Assembly: GCF_000767465.1 (NCBI RefSeq)
Contig: NZ_CP009291.1
Location: forward strand, 3,328,501 to 3,392,500
Direction: 5' to 3'
From: Novosphingobium pentaromativorans US6-1
GTDB lineage: Bacteria; Pseudomonadota; Alphaproteobacteria; Sphingomonadales; Sphingomonadaceae
DNA length: 64,000 bases
The notes under the pieces are model-generated. The model did not search any database and was not told where the DNA came from. It saw only the letters and a program-made list of their open reading frames with translations. Positions within the stretch are counted from its first letter, which is position 1. Every line of letters begins with the position of its first letter. The position numbers were made by a program, and so were the translations under genes. Below, one piece after another: positions 51,953-59,763 of the stretch.

Positions 51953-52378
51953 TCACCCGGCAGCGCGCAGCGGGATCACGGCCTCGCCCAGGCCGGTCTT
52001 CTCGCAGTCGCTCACCTCTCGGCCAGCCGGACTCGCGGGATGGTGCGCCGCGCTCTTGATGCGCAGGAACTCGTGGCAGTGCTTCTCGTACTCGTCGAAG
52101 TCGATGCCTTCCGGAACACGCTGGATCACGAAGCCCGAGGGCAGGAGCAGAGACAGCAGCTCGAGCGGCAGCGCCTCGGTTTCGATCAGGCGGAACAGCG
52201 ATGCGACGGACATCGTCGCCGGTTCACGGTCGGCATCGGCCGGGAAGTAGGAAAGCACCGTGGATGGGGAGGTCCAGCCGCCGTCCAGCTGTACCGCTTT
52301 GATGGCAATGCGCCGCTCGTCCATCTGGCGCCGGATCGACCGTTGCCGGTCGCGTACAATCCTGTCGTAGTCAGCCAT
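51953..52378 (-). CDS. Phage regulatory-like protein
   Basis: 141 residues. The order of a DNA-binding-like N-terminus (IKAVQLDGGWTSPSTVLSYFPAD), a leucine-rich middle (LLSLLLPSGFVIQRVPEG) and an acidic helix resembles a protein often found near cro in alphaproteobacterial prophages. It may be a CII-like activator, but this is a guess from position. Confidence 0.6.
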   Translation of the reverse strand: MADYDRIVRDRQRSIRRQMDERRIAIKAVQLDGGWTSPSTVLSYFPADADREPATMSVASLFRLIETEALPLELLSLLLPSGFVIQRVPEGIDFDEYEKHCHEFLRIKSAAHHPASPAGREVSDCEKTGLGEAVIPLRAAG

Positions 52379-52922
52379 TTAAAAGCGCCTTTCGCTGCCC
52401 CGAGGGCGATCGATTCAAACAGTTTTCGGAATGCGAGCAGACGCGAAGGTTCGCGCGCCGATTGTCGCGCGGGTTACGGTTGATATGATCAACCACCTGC
52501 TCCATGCTCGGCGCGACATTCAGGATGTCGTGATAGACATAGATGTTCTTAACGTGACCATCGCGACGTACTTGCCGGGCGAGCCGTTTGTCGGCCGTCA
52601 CTCGCCAAGGGTAACGCCGAAGCAGATACTCGTCGCAAATGTCGAAAATAAATCTCACTTCACCCGCTACGGCGACCAATACTTCACCGCTTCGAATGAT
52701 GCGAAATTTCCCAGAAGAAATACGCTCTTGCTGGATTCTCTGGCCTTTTACGGCAGCGCTAATCAGGTCACGCTGACCACGAAGCTTTTTTCGTTCTGCC
52801 TCGCTGAAATTGGCGGCGATCACACGCGAAACAGTGCGTGCGCTGATACCTAAATCCATCGCTATCTTACCTTGGGACTCCCCTAGGGCGTAGCTTTCCA
52901 AGATCGTGTTCTTATGAACCAT
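52371..52922 (-). CDS. HNH endonuclease with N-terminal helix-turn-helix
   Basis: 183 residues. A sigma-like HTH (GKIAMDLGISARTVSRVIA) is followed by a homing-type HNH domain with VDHINRNPRDNRRANLR and a final CSHSENCLNR. It is more AT-rich than its neighbours, suggesting recent arrival as a selfish insertion in the replication module. Overlaps the next gene by 8 bp. Confidence 0.85.
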   Translation of the reverse strand: MVHKNTILESYALGESQGKIAMDLGISARTVSRVIAANFSEAERKKLRGQRDLISAAVKGQRIQQERISSGKFRIIRSGEVLVAVAGEVRFIFDICDEYLLRRYPWRVTADKRLARQVRRDGHVKNIYVYHDILNVAPSMEQVVDHINRNPRDNRRANLRVCSHSENCLNRSPSGQRKALLNG

Positions 52923-53000
52923 GACTTTGCTGCACCTGCGAAGTAAAAGGGTTGCATGAAGACGAATGCGAGAAACCGGCCAGTGCCAGCCGCAATGCGG

Positions 53001-53111
53001 TTACGAGGTGTTGTGCCGGCCGAAGATGCGGGTGAGCGCCCGCGAGACGGCTGGGGCCGCGATGTGGTCGATGAAGAGCCAGGCAAGGATGGCGGCACCC
53101 GCGAGCTTCAT
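53001..53111 (-). CDS. 36-residue phage membrane peptide
   Basis: Begins MKLAGAAILAWLFIDHIA with one hydrophobic segment, then a basic end. Starts 3 bp after the stop of the peptide gene before it. Function unknown. Confidence 0.55.
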   Translation of the reverse strand: MKLAGAAILAWLFIDHIAAPAVSRALTRIFGRHNTS

Positions 53112-53114
53112 GGC

Positions 53115-53216
53115 TCAGCGGTTCGCCCGGTAGAAGACCACCGCATAAGCAGCTGCGGCTGCCATGGCGGTTGCAGTCCACTTGAGCAGGAACACTCCAA
53201 CGGTGGCGAGCGTCAT
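53115..53216 (-). CDS. 33-residue phage membrane peptide
   Basis: Begins MTLATVGVFLLKWTATAM, one hydrophobic helix, coupled by ATGA to the winged-helix gene before it. Function unknown. Confidence 0.55.
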   Translation of the reverse strand: MTLATVGVFLLKWTATAMAAAAAYAVVFYRANR

Positions 53217-53464
53217 GCGTCCTCTCCCTGTGTCGTCAGGCCGAATTCGGTGATGGTGACGGTGCGCCAGCCGTGGGCGCGCTCGATCGAGATCGCCCCG
53301 CTTCGTTCCAGCCGCCGCAGGGCACTGGCGCCCGATGCCGGACCGCGCCTGCCGATCGCTGCCGCGATGGCATCGTTGCAGGGGCAGGGCATGCCACGCG
53401 CAGCGCTCGACTTGAGCAAGTGGAAGGCAGCCGTGTCGCTGCTATCCTCCGTGCGGCGGATCAC
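53213..53464 (-). CDS. Winged-helix phage regulator
   Basis: 83 residues from GTG 53464 (GTGA overlap with cro). A MarR-like winged helix pattern (AIAAAIGRRGPASGASALRRLERSGAISIERA, split by a short wing) ends TVTITEFGL. Second gene after Cro, so it probably works in early regulation. Confidence 0.75.
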   Translation of the reverse strand: MIRRTEDSSDTAAFHLLKSSAARGMPCPCNDAIAAAIGRRGPASGASALRRLERSGAISIERAHGWRTVTITEFGLTTQGEDA

Positions 53465-53682
53465 GCGGCGGCGTCCCGCGGGTGCCAAGGATCAACCTTC
53501 TCGAGCACATCGATCTGGTCTGCGCAGAGATCAGCTATCAGCGGGTGCTTCCAGCCAGTCTTTCGGAAAATGTGGATGGCAAGGGGACGCGAAGGGTCGC
53601 GAACACCGTTGGCGATCATGCTGGCGTAAGACTGGCTTATGCCAGTAGCTTCGCGCAACTCACGTGGCGATGGCTTATCCAT
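53461..53682 (-). CDS. Cro-like helix-turn-helix regulator
   Basis: 73 residues. An HTH (LREATGISQSYASMIANGVRDPS) as in Cro-type YdaS/Xre proteins. It is divergent from the repressor and first in the lytic transcript. Its ATG is only one base after GGAGG; the promoter boxes would start the RNA near the ATG, so it may be leaderless. Confidence 0.82.
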   Translation of the reverse strand: MDKPSPRELREATGISQSYASMIANGVRDPSRPLAIHIFRKTGWKHPLIADLCADQIDVLEKVDPWHPRDAAA

Positions 53683-53691
53683 ACCTCCATA

Positions 53692-53765
53692 TCACAGAAT
53701 GTGAATTATGAGGCAAGGGGTGAATATCACAATCTGTGTGGAGATTTACTCATCACAATTTGCGA
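53692..53765. promoter_or_regulatory. Repressor/Cro operator region with three operators
   Basis: Operators TCACA-N3-TGTGA at 53692-53704 (perfect), 53727-53739 (TGTGT half) and 53753-53765 (TGCGA half). The first overlaps the minus-strand -10 (GATATG); the third overlaps the + strand -10 (GATAAT at 53764-53769). This is the layout of a lambda-type genetic switch. Confidence 0.75.
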
Positions 53766-53775
53766 TAATCCCCAA

Positions 53776-54105
53776 ATGACCGGAGGTGCGGACAAAAATG
53801 GTGGGCCAAACTACCTGCAGGCATGGCGCGAGTTTCGCGGCATGTCGCAGGCAGAATTGGCGGCTGCCGTAGGCACCAATCCAAACATGATTGGATACTT
53901 GGAAGCGGGCGAGCGAGGTTTGTCAGCCAAGTGGCTTCGCCGACTGGCGCCGGCCCTCAAGACACAACCGGGGTTTATTCTTGAACATGACCCTCGCACC
54001 CTTCCAACCGATATAATTGAGATTTGGATCAATGCGAGCGACACCGAGCGGCGTCAGTTGGTGAATTTGGCACAAGCGATCGTGCGAACGGGTACTGACG
54101 GGTGA
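53776..54105 (+). CDS. CI-like phage repressor, HTH (XRE) type
   Basis: 109 residues from ATG 53776. HTH: FRGMSQAELAAAVGTNPNMIGYLEAGERG. A short C-terminal part (PTDIIEIWINASDTERRQLVNL) may dimerise; there is no LexA-like peptidase, so induction must not rely on RecA self-cleavage. The -10 box lies 6 bp before the ATG, so the mRNA may be leaderless as with lambda cI from PRM. Confidence 0.85.
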   Translation: MTGGADKNGGPNYLQAWREFRGMSQAELAAAVGTNPNMIGYLEAGERGLSAKWLRRLAPALKTQPGFILEHDPRTLPTDIIEIWINASDTERRQLVNLAQAIVRTGTDG

Positions 54106-54524
54106 ACGCTGCTCAATTCGGTCTGGCTATTTTGGGGTGGGTTTTCGGAGCGTTCGGCGGGATTTGGATTGTCTCCGCGATTGTATCGCCCATCTGGTTT
54201 GCCAATACGCTTTCGTTTGCCCGGATAACCAACGGCCGAAGAAGGCTGCATTACGCCCATTCTATCGAACGTTGGTGGCACTACCCGGTTGGTTTGCTGA
54301 TGCTCTGTGCGATTGGGCGCGTCTTGTACTGCGCTACTTACGCCATCACCTTCATCATACCGCCGAATTTGGGTGTGGCTGACGACGCAGGAGACTGGGC
54401 TTCGGCCAGGTTTTCCATCCAACTCCTCATCACGGTATTGCTCACCGTCACACTTGCCCCCTGCTTGGAAAACCGGGCACTCGCCGATGAGGAGCGCCAT
54501 CGGCAGCCTGATATCGCAAGGTGA
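54102..54524 (+). CDS. Membrane protein co-expressed with the repressor
   Basis: 140 residues from GTG 54102, overlapping the repressor stop (GTGA). Three hydrophobic segments (about residues 7-30, 60-85 and 105-122) and a charged tail. Being in the repressor transcript it should be made in the lysogen, like superinfection-exclusion or abortive-infection genes. No family recognised. Confidence 0.75.
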   Translation: MNAAQFGLAILGWVFGAFGGIWIVSAIVSPIWFANTLSFARITNGRRRLHYAHSIERWWHYPVGLLMLCAIGRVLYCATYAITFIIPPNLGVADDAGDWASARFSIQLLITVLLTVTLAPCLENRALADEERHRQPDIAR

Positions 54525-54549
54525 TTCGCCCTACATTGCGGCGGCGTAT

Positions 54550-54601
54550 TCACAACTTGTGAATATTTTGGCTTGACTGAAAATCACAAAATGTGATCTA
54601 A
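54550..54601 (+). promoter_or_regulatory. Early promoter with two repressor operators
   Basis: TTGACT (54573-54578) and ATCTAA (54596-54601) are 17 bp apart. A perfect operator TCACA-N3-TGTGA fills the spacer (54584-54596) and another lies upstream (54550-54562). It should drive the + strand early operon and be shut off by the repressor. Confidence 0.75.
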
Positions 54602-54667
54602 CATCCTCCAACAGCCCAGCGGTGAGCCGAAAGCGCCGACCCGCCGGGAGCCTGATTGGAGGGAAAG

Positions 54668-54904
54668 ATGCCTGGCGCATCCCATTTCACCGCAGATCGC
54701 GCAGTGGCCCAGCCGGTAGCTGGTCGCCCCATCGACACCCGCAAGGTCGAGCGCGCGGTCGCCGTCAACCTGATCCGCAACTTCCTGACTGCCCTTGAAG
54801 GCGAGGGCGGCGCGGCGTCACCGTTCATGGAATACGCGCAGCGCCGTGCTGAATGGCAGCTGGAGCAGTGGGGCGAGCCGCTCCGCGAAGGCGGCGTGGC
54901 ATGA
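54668..54904 (+). CDS. First early-operon protein, unknown function
   Basis: 78 residues from ATG 54668 after GGAGGGA. Helical (TRKVERAVAVNLIRNFLTAL). First gene after the repressed promoter, a place often used for anti-repressors or host takeover proteins, but no motif supports one. Confidence 0.7.
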   Translation: MPGASHFTADRAVAQPVAGRPIDTRKVERAVAVNLIRNFLTALEGEGGAASPFMEYAQRRAEWQLEQWGEPLREGGVA

Positions 54905-55224
54905 AGATCCCGCGTCTCCGCAATCGCAACGGCAAGTTCCTGCGCAAGCTGGTCAGGACGCCCGAGGGGCAGCATTGCTGGCTAATCTGGTCGCGCCGCT
55001 GGCACATGTGGCACCGCCGGGATTTCGACGGCCTCACCAAGGACATCGGCGAGGCGGGCATGTTCCCGTACTCGAAGGCGCTCGCCTACCACGACGGCGA
55101 GAACAACGAGGCGTTCCACGTCTCGGACAAGGTCGACCTGATCGAGCATCGCCGCGAGGAATTGCAGCGCCTGCTCTTCGGTATCGAGGAAATGTCGCTC
55201 TCGGCACGGCAGGTGGCGGCATGA
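54901..55224 (+). CDS. Early phage protein of unknown function
   Basis: 107 residues, ATGA-coupled. Basic, aromatic-rich start (CWLIWSRRWHMWHRRDFD) then an acidic helix (IEHRREELQRLLFGIEEM). No family recognised. Confidence 0.7.
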   Translation: MKIPRLRNRNGKFLRKLVRTPEGQHCWLIWSRRWHMWHRRDFDGLTKDIGEAGMFPYSKALAYHDGENNEAFHVSDKVDLIEHRREELQRLLFGIEEMSLSARQVAA

Positions 55225-55325
55225 TCCGGCTGCACCTTACGACCGGGCCGGTCGTCACCTTCGACAACTTCATCGACCTGTTCGACTACATGATCGACCG
55301 GATGACGCAGCGGGGTGAGCTGTGA
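55221..55325 (+). CDS. 34-residue early phage protein
   Basis: Begins MIRLHLTTGPVVTFDNFIDL. ATGA overlap upstream and 4-bp overlap downstream support translation. Function unknown. Confidence 0.6.
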   Translation: MIRLHLTTGPVVTFDNFIDLFDYMIDRMTQRGEL

Positions 55326-55558
55326 TGCGCACCATCATCGCCATCGTCCTGATCGCGCTCGGCACGCTCTCTGCGCATGTCTGGACGCAGTTCCTCCTGC
55401 GCAATCCAGCCGTCGAGGCCTTCGTGAATTCCGACCGCCTCTGGCTGGCCGTGTTCGGCGTCGTGTTCGTCTTTGGCTCGATCGCAGCCGCGTGCTGCGC
55501 CGCGCTCGTCTTTCATCCTGGCAGCCTGCCGGGTCGCAGGCCGGAGGGCGGCGAATGA
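55322..55558 (+). CDS. Two-span early membrane protein
   Basis: 78 residues (GTG 55322; ATG 55325 possible). Two transmembrane helices (residues 3-22 and 42-65). Function unknown; could be an exclusion protein. Confidence 0.65.
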   Translation: MMRTIIAIVLIALGTLSAHVWTQFLLRNPAVEAFVNSDRLWLAVFGVVFVFGSIAAACCAALVFHPGSLPGRRPEGGE

Positions 55559-55911
55559 CCGTCCCCGGCCAACCTCTCCCAACCGCAGCTCCGATCGGCT
55601 CCCATCCCCCCGCTTGCCGATTTGCGAATACCACCCGCGGCGCCGGAGCCGTCGCGGGCAACCGGAGGCGCAGCCGCGTGACGACCGAACCGAACATGCT
55701 CCACCTCACTTACGACGAGGCCGAGGTTGTTGCCGCGTATCTCCTGCGCGTCTGGCCTGGCGCCACTGGCCTGGCGACAGCGCCGCAGTCCGAGAGGGCG
55801 GCCGACGTGGTCCAGCTCGTGCTGCGCAAGTCGCGGGAAGTGATCGCAGATCGCGATGCCGCCCAGGCCAATGGCCGGATGCACGTGCCCGAGAACGAGC
55901 TCCCCTACTGA
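55555..55911 (+). CDS. Early phage protein of unknown function
   Basis: 118 residues from the ATGA-coupled ATG 55555. The first 40 residues are Pro/Ala/Arg-rich. A GTG at 55678 with GGAGG before it is a credible alternative start, giving a 77-residue helical protein (TYDEAEVVAAYLLRVWPG). Function unknown. Confidence 0.6.
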   Translation: MTVPGQPLPTAAPIGSHPPACRFANTTRGAGAVAGNRRRSRVTTEPNMLHLTYDEAEVVAAYLLRVWPGATGLATAPQSERAADVVQLVLRKSREVIADRDAAQANGRMHVPENELPY

Positions 55912-55939
55912 TTTCACAGCCTACTGAGGTTCTCCCACC

Positions 55940-56464
55940 ATGAGACACAGCATTCTGCGCGCAAAGTATCGCATCAATCATCTGGTCGGCGAAGTCGGTC
56001 GCAAGCTTGTTCGCTGGTCACAACGTGACAGCAACTATCTGAAGCACGCTCGCAGCGAGTGGGCGATAGCCTTCCCGCGAAAAGGAGATGAACTAGCCGA
56101 CAAGATGCAGCGCGCCATAGGTGAGAATGTTCTCGATATGGTCGCGATGTTTGGCCTCGAAGGTCACTCGGGCTCGAGTGCCAGCTACGCTCAGACCTAC
56201 ATCGAGAAGGCGCTCAAGTTCGAACCTTTCTCGCCGCTGACCGGTCACGAGAGCGAGTGGATGGATATCGCCTACGGCGGGCTGCAGCAGAACAAGCGTT
56301 GCGGCCACGTATTCCGAGAGGATGACGGCAAGGCCTACGACATCAATGGCCGCGTCTTCATTGAGCCGAGCGGGGCTGCATACACCAGCCGAGACAGCCG
56401 CGTTTACGTTGAATTTCCCTACGTACCGACGACCGAATACGTGCGGGTCGAGGAAGCTGCATGA
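55940..56464 (+). CDS. Early phage protein of unknown function
   Basis: 174 residues, soluble, alpha-beta. It contains LEGHSGSSASYAQTYIEKALKFEPFSPLTG, a pattern seen in conserved phage proteins of unknown role. It starts 28 bp after the previous gene and overlaps the next. Confidence 0.7.
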   Translation: MRHSILRAKYRINHLVGEVGRKLVRWSQRDSNYLKHARSEWAIAFPRKGDELADKMQRAIGENVLDMVAMFGLEGHSGSSASYAQTYIEKALKFEPFSPLTGHESEWMDIAYGGLQQNKRCGHVFREDDGKAYDINGRVFIEPSGAAYTSRDSRVYVEFPYVPTTEYVRVEEAA

Positions 56465-56976
56465 TGCTCTCCTACGCCACTCTCCCCGAAATGCAGGCAT
56501 GGGCTGAAAGCATCATGCAGCGCGAGCCCGACTTCGTGATCGGCGACGACTATCTGCGCCGCTGGTTCATCGTCCCGCGCAACGAGCAGATGAACGTCTA
56601 CCTGCACGAGATCCGCAAGAGCGACGACGACCGCGCGTTGCACGATCATCCGTGGGCGAACACCAGCTACCTGATCGCGGGCCGCTACATCGAGCACACG
56701 CCCCAGGGCGCGACTGTCCGCAATGCCGGTGACTTCGTCGAGCGCAGTGCGATGGCGCTGCACCGCCTTGAGGTCATCCCGGGCGAGCGCGCGATCTCGC
56801 TGTTCATCACGGGCCCGAAAGTCCGCGAGTGGGGCTTCGCCTGCGGCCATGGCTGGGTGCACTATCTCGATTTCGTCAACGAGGATGATCCGGGCCAGCC
56901 GGGCCGCGGCTGCGGCGAGTATGGCGACCTCTCCCCGGTCACCGAGGAAGGCCAGCCGCGCGGGGTGATGGCATGA
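56461..56976 (+). CDS. Cupin-like phage protein
   Basis: 171 residues. Cupin-type metal motifs: ALHDHPW early and ALHRLEVIPG later, with strands ending WVHYLDFV. It may bind a metal and modify a small molecule or peptide. Part of the early operon; substrate unknown. Confidence 0.75.
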   Translation: MMLSYATLPEMQAWAESIMQREPDFVIGDDYLRRWFIVPRNEQMNVYLHEIRKSDDDRALHDHPWANTSYLIAGRYIEHTPQGATVRNAGDFVERSAMALHRLEVIPGERAISLFITGPKVREWGFACGHGWVHYLDFVNEDDPGQPGRGCGEYGDLSPVTEEGQPRGVMA

Positions 56977-57287
56977 GCGGGCACACGAAGGGGCCTTGGG
57001 AATACCGCAATCAGCCGCATGACGATTGGGGTATTGTTCGCGCCGGTCGCTATCTCATCTGCCAAGCGCGCAGCCCTGAAGTCTACACAGACGAGCAGTT
57101 GAGTGCACACCGCCGAGCGGGGACTGATCCTTGGGAAGCGAACGCCCGCCTTATCTCGGCCGCGCCTGAGTTGCTCGCACTCCTCGCTGAAGCTGATCGC
57201 CGTATTGCGTGGGAAAGCGTTGGCCTGGGCAACACCTTCTCCGATCGCGTCGAAGCCGCCATCGCCAAGGCGGAGGGCAGGGCATGA
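56973..57287 (+). CDS. Conserved phage protein with ANARLISAAPELL motif
   Basis: 104 residues. GPWEYRNQPHDDWGIV at the start and EANARLISAAPELLALL later are typical of a widespread phage protein family without known function. ATGA overlaps on both sides. Confidence 0.75.
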   Translation: MSGHTKGPWEYRNQPHDDWGIVRAGRYLICQARSPEVYTDEQLSAHRRAGTDPWEANARLISAAPELLALLAEADRRIAWESVGLGNTFSDRVEAAIAKAEGRA

Positions 57288-57778
57288 AGCTCGTCATAAT
57301 GGCCTGCTCCGGCACCAAGCGCGCCGATGCAGCCCCGCTTGCCGCACTCGACCGTTACGACGGCCCGATGTGGCAGACGCTCCGCGCATGCCTCGCCCGG
57401 CATCCGGAAGCTGCCCGTTGCCTGGCATCGAAGGATCTGCAGATCTGGGTCCTCAGCGGCCTGTACGGCTTCATCCCGGTCGACGTCGAGGTGCCGGACT
57501 ACGAGCAGCGCATCTCGGCCGCCCTGATCGCCAAGATGGCGCTCGATCCTTCCTACGAATTCCAGATGGTCCCCGGCCTCGTCGATGAGGCTGAGGCGGT
57601 CCTGTTCGCGGGCGGCACACTCTACCGCGACGCGATGTGGAAGGCATCGGGCAGCAATCTCTGGAACATCATGAAGATCGACGAGACGGACGGCGCCGGA
57701 ATCGGCGAGCACCGTGCCCAGCTGGCCGCTTGGTTCGCAAAGCAGTTTCCAGCCGAGCAGGAGGCGCGGGCAGCATGA
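57284..57778 (+). CDS. DUF6884-like protein
   Basis: 164 residues from ATG 57284. The start MKLVIMACSGTKRADAAPL and LSGLYGFIPVDVEVPDYEQRI match DUF6884, a YaaA-related group found in phages. It may act on nucleobases or DNA, but this is not established. Confidence 0.78.
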   Translation: MKLVIMACSGTKRADAAPLAALDRYDGPMWQTLRACLARHPEAARCLASKDLQIWVLSGLYGFIPVDVEVPDYEQRISAALIAKMALDPSYEFQMVPGLVDEAEAVLFAGGTLYRDAMWKASGSNLWNIMKIDETDGAGIGEHRAQLAAWFAKQFPAEQEARAA

Positions 57779-58143
57779 GCAACTGGCTCCCCGGCACCAA
57801 GAACGACTGCGGCGTCTACTGCCCGCACGAAGAGCTTAAACTCTATCGCAAGGGTGGCGGGCGCCGGGCGGCAATTGATCTCGTGGAGACCCCGGAAGGT
57901 TGGCGGTCATATCGTGGGTTCTCGTTTTTCACCGGCAGCTGGTGGGGGTCGACAGGACCGATCACTGATGACTGCCAGCCGCACCCGAGGCGTGAGGATG
58001 CGATCCGCGAGCAAATCGCGAGGTTCCACCGTGATTTCGCCAAACTGACAGACCCGTCGATGCAGCGGGAAGCCCGCGAGATCATCGAGTGGGCCGAGAG
58101 CCTCGTCCCCGACCAGATGGACCTTTTCGGAGCAGCCGCATGA
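57775..58143 (+). CDS. Early phage protein of unknown function
   Basis: 122 residues. Cysteine and tryptophan rich start, then WRSYRGFSFFTGSWWGSTG, and an end QMDLFG. Function unknown. Confidence 0.65.
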   Translation: MSNWLPGTKNDCGVYCPHEELKLYRKGGGRRAAIDLVETPEGWRSYRGFSFFTGSWWGSTGPITDDCQPHPRREDAIREQIARFHRDFAKLTDPSMQREAREIIEWAESLVPDQMDLFGAAA

Positions 58144-58409
58144 AGAACAAGCTCACCGACCTCAACGATCACCTGTTCATGCAGCTCGAGCGCCTGGGCG
58201 ACGAGGACATGGACGCCGACAAGATCGAGCAGGAGGCCAAGCGCGCCGATGCGATGGTCCAGGTTGCAGACCAGATCATCCGCAACGCCGACTTGCAACT
58301 CAAGGCCGCGAAGCTTCTGGCGGACAACGGCTATCATTTTGAACCTCACCTCAAGGGCATCGCGCCGAGCGTTGAGCGCAAAGCTATTAGCTACGAGGGT
58401 AACGCATGA
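58140..58409 (+). CDS. Early phage protein of unknown function
   Basis: 89 residues, helical. LNDHLFMQLERLGDEDMDADKIEQEA resembles small phage proteins that regulate or bind DNA-modifying enzymes, but no function is known. ATGA overlaps. Confidence 0.7.
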   Translation: MKNKLTDLNDHLFMQLERLGDEDMDADKIEQEAKRADAMVQVADQIIRNADLQLKAAKLLADNGYHFEPHLKGIAPSVERKAISYEGNA

Positions 58410-59059
58410 AGGGCCGGGCTATCCGCTACAGCCCCGCCGAAATGGACTGGCTTGAGGCGCACCGCTCGATGGTCATCAGCGACTATCACCGCGCATTCGT
58501 CGCCGAGTTTGCGCGCGATGATGTCACCGCCGGCCATCTCCATGCGCTGCGCAAACGGAAGGGCTGGAAGACTGGGCGCACCGGGCATTTCGCCAAGGGG
58601 CAGGAACCGGTGAACAAGGGCAAGAAGTGTGCGCCTGGCACCGGTGGGCTGCACCCGAATGCGCGGCGCACGCAGTTCAAGAAGGGCAACCGCACTGGCA
58701 AGGCGAACCTCAACTGGCAGCCGGTCGGAACGGAGCGTGTCAGCGAGGACGGCTACCGCGAGCGCAAGGTTCACGATGGCCTGCCCATGCAAACGCGCTG
58801 GCAGCTCGTGCACCGCGTCGAGTGGGAAGCCGTCAATGGCCCCATCCCCGAAGGCTATTGCCTTAAATGCCTGGGCGACAGGCTCAACACCGATCCGAGC
58901 AACTGGGAGCTGATCCCGCGAGCGCTCCTGCCACGCCTCGCTGGCGGCAATCGCTACCGGCATGTCCTCGCCTATGACGACGCGCCCGACGAATTGAAGC
59001 CAGCCGTCCTCGCTGTGGCGAAGGTCGAGCACGCGGCACGGGAGGCGAGGAAGTCATGA
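58406..59059 (+). CDS. HNH endonuclease-like phage protein
   Basis: 217 residues. An N-terminal HTH-like part (KRKGWKTGRTGHFAKG with NKG repeats) precedes an HNH-type segment (LVHRVEWEAVNGPIPEGYC and NTDPSNWELI). Probably a phage mobile or regulatory nuclease. Confidence 0.8.
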   Translation: MKGRAIRYSPAEMDWLEAHRSMVISDYHRAFVAEFARDDVTAGHLHALRKRKGWKTGRTGHFAKGQEPVNKGKKCAPGTGGLHPNARRTQFKKGNRTGKANLNWQPVGTERVSEDGYRERKVHDGLPMQTRWQLVHRVEWEAVNGPIPEGYCLKCLGDRLNTDPSNWELIPRALLPRLAGGNRYRHVLAYDDAPDELKPAVLAVAKVEHAAREARKS

Positions 59060-59763
59060 TCGGGCAGGAATCGAACCCGCCAGCGCATAATCGCTTTGGA
59101 CACGACTTGGCTCCACACAGCCGCGCTCCACAAACCAGTGGCGGCGCGCCCGATAGCACTGATTTCGTTTCCAATTCCAGACACAAGAGCGCCACAAGCT
59201 GGCCCTTCGGCACCATGCGCCCATTCTCCTACGGCGCGCTACTGGTCGATCCTCCGTGGCACTTCCGGAATTTCAGCGGGAAGGGCGAGGGCAAGAACCC
59301 GACGGCGCACTATCAGTGCATGTCGCTCGACGACATCGCCGCGCTGCCGGTCGCGCATCTGGCCGCGCCGGACTGCGCCATGTTCATGTGGGCGACCGCG
59401 CCGATGCTTCCCGACGCTGTCGAGCTCATGCGCAAGTGGGGCTTTGCGTTCAAATCATCGGCCGCGTGGGCGAAGCAGTCGAGCACCGGCAAGGCATGGG
59501 CCTTCGGGACCGGCTACGTCTTCCGCTCTGCCGCAGAGTTCGTCCTGGTCGGCACGATCGGCCAGCCGCGCGTGCAGTCGCGCTCGGTGCGCAACCTGAT
59601 TGTCGCGCCAGTCCGCGAGCACAGCCGCAAGCCGGAGGAGCAGTACGAGATGGTCGAGGCGCTCTACGCCGGACCCTACGCCGAGATTTTTAGCCGCACG
59701 AGCCGCCCGGGCTGGGATTGCTGGGGCGATGAGGCGGGCAAGTTTGATGAGGTGGCAGCATGA
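59056..59763 (+). CDS. MT-A70 family DNA adenine methyltransferase
   Basis: 235 residues. Catalytic DPPW (residues 65-68), then FMWATAPMLPDAVELMRKWGF and an EQYEMVEALYAGPYAEIFSR end, typical of phage N6-adenine methyltransferases. GGAGGCGAGGAAG precedes ATG 59056, but the first 53 residues are unlike the family and read through a tRNA-like sequence; ATG 59215 is an alternative start. Confidence 0.9.
   Translation: MIGQESNPPAHNRFGHDLAPHSRAPQTSGGAPDSTDFVSNSRHKSATSWPFGTMRPFSYGALLVDPPWHFRNFSGKGEGKNPTAHYQCMSLDDIAALPVAHLAAPDCAMFMWATAPMLPDAVELMRKWGFAFKSSAAWAKQSSTGKAWAFGTGYVFRSAAEFVLVGTIGQPRVQSRSVRNLIVAPVREHSRKPEEQYEMVEALYAGPYAEIFSRTSRPGWDCWGDEAGKFDEVAA

Noticed and set aside
53674..53682. DnaA box (TTATCCATA) at the cro start
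   Set aside because: One mismatch to the consensus and explained by the codons for Met-Asp-Lys; no cluster of boxes nearby.
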